DNA of 64,000 nt. It comes from Vibrio tarriae (GTDB lineage: Bacteria > Pseudomonadota > Gammaproteobacteria > Enterobacterales > Vibrionaceae). Shown one piece after another: positions 63,707 through 64,000 of the stretch. The position numbers were made by a program, and so were the translations under genes. Location of the stretch: the NCBI RefSeq assembly GCF_002216685.1, contig NZ_CP022352.1, positions 372,001 to 436,000 on the forward strand, read 5' to 3'. The notes beneath the pieces are model-generated. The model was not told the DNA's origin. It saw nothing but the letters and a program-made list of their open reading frames with translations, and did not search any database. How positions within the stretch are numbered: the first letter of the stretch is position 1; each line of letters begins with the position of its first letter.

Positions 63707-64000
63707 TCTTGATTCTCCACTGGGTTGGCAACCATACGCACTGGAAGCAGCAAGGAGCTACCCGAATCCGCTTCTTTATTCTGGTCATAGATTTCGATCA
63801 CGCTGACTTCACCCTTAGCTAAGCCTAAGTGACTAATAAATCTGTAGGAGTGGGAGCCATTAGCCATTAATAACGAATAATTCATATAACTCACGGCAGA
63901 AGTCCAAGTATGTCCAGAGTAATCTTCGTTCTGGCTTTGCTGCGGAAAATAGCTCACGCTCAATGCCTGCGCCTCTTCGCCCGTCTCGCCAAAATCAAAC
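63703..64000 (-). CDS. C-terminal part of an envelope protein, cut by the window end
   Basis: The frame stays open to base 64000 (FDFGETGEEAQALSVSYFPQQ...), so the gene starts outside the window and only the last 98 or so residues are seen. They contain SGHTWTSAVSYMNYSLLMANGSHSYRFISHLGLAKGEVSVIEIYDQNK and end LLLPVRMVANPVENQE. The pattern suggests another Lcl/DUF1566-like exported protein, upstream partner of the previous gene by a 4 bp overlap. Family assignment is tentative. Confidence 0.6.
   Translation of the reverse strand, partial: FDFGETGEEAQALSVSYFPQQSQNEDYSGHTWTSAVSYMNYSLLMANGSHSYRFISHLGLAKGEVSVIEIYDQNKEADSGSSLLLPVRMVANPVENQE

Noticed and set aside
1..64000. CRISPR arrays, rRNA, tRNA, complete insertion sequences or a replication origin
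   Set aside because: None was seen: no regularly spaced identical repeats, no tRNA-like cloverleaf noticed near the T6SS island, no transposase frames, and no DnaA/RctB-type box clusters recognised.

Overview
The window reads as ordinary gene-dense chromosome of a Vibrio of the V. cholerae / V. mimicus group, probably the second chromosome. This rests on recognisable genes: the maltoporin ompS(lamB)-malM pair divergent from glgX, nagB, NhaD, the LytM endopeptidase ShyA, CdgA, the pstSCAB set, three chemoreceptor loci, and several small Vibrio families (DUF2999, DUF3081, DUF3297). The species is inferred from protein content only; no search was run. No rRNA, tRNA, CRISPR array or intact insertion sequence was found.

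Layout. 1-9.7 kb: an EamA exporter, a dicarboxylate/glutamate symporter, a YjiG/YjiH pair, NhaD, a lipoprotein, an Ada-AlkA fusion joined to Ogt, DoxX, and HdfR. 9.8-16 kb: MaoP (with an apparent frameshift), a QEGLA metallopeptidase, DUF3081, NagB, a Sel1-repeat protein and MalM. 16.2-20.3 kb: maltoporin and GlgX share a promoter region rich in MalT-like boxes. 20.6-25.8 kb: two chemoreceptors bracket a solute-binding protein with no permease; the second receptor is split by a one-base slip. 25.9-28.2 kb: DUF3297, an RclC-like membrane protein with a glutaredoxin, and a divergent RclR-like AraC regulator. 28.2-30.8 kb: a 2.5 kb type VI secretion cargo island (PAAR, Tae4 amidase, Tai4 immunity, one decayed gene) lies between 42-bp direct repeats made from the 3' end of a DEAD-box helicase gene. 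30.7-49.9 kb: housekeeping and transport genes, including the helicase, CtlX, an ABC exporter, old yellow enzyme with its TetR regulator, LysE, AzlCD, a porin, a Bcr/CflA pump with its LysR regulator, and a GGDEF/EAL protein. 49.9-64 kb: ShyA, a lone CBM48 protein, SulP, a fused YjiH protein, a periplasmic domain protein coupled to CdgA, the pst operon, a chemoreceptor and two envelope proteins, the last cut by the window end.

Connecting themes. Maltose and glycogen use links ompS, malM, glgX and the CBM48 protein. Phosphate uptake is one operon (pstS-C-A-B) with a phased Pho-box-like array upstream. Cyclic-di-GMP is represented by one probable phosphodiesterase and one cyclase. Several regulator/target pairs are divergent with visible inverted repeats. 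ERIC repeats, both full length (about 128 bp) and shortened, are scattered between genes.

The best candidate for something new is the T6SS PAAR-Tae4-Tai4 module and its att-like repeats inside a helicase gene. Next are the orphan binding protein between two chemoreceptors, the RclR-like redox module, and two homopolymer frameshifts (maoP and the chemoreceptor).
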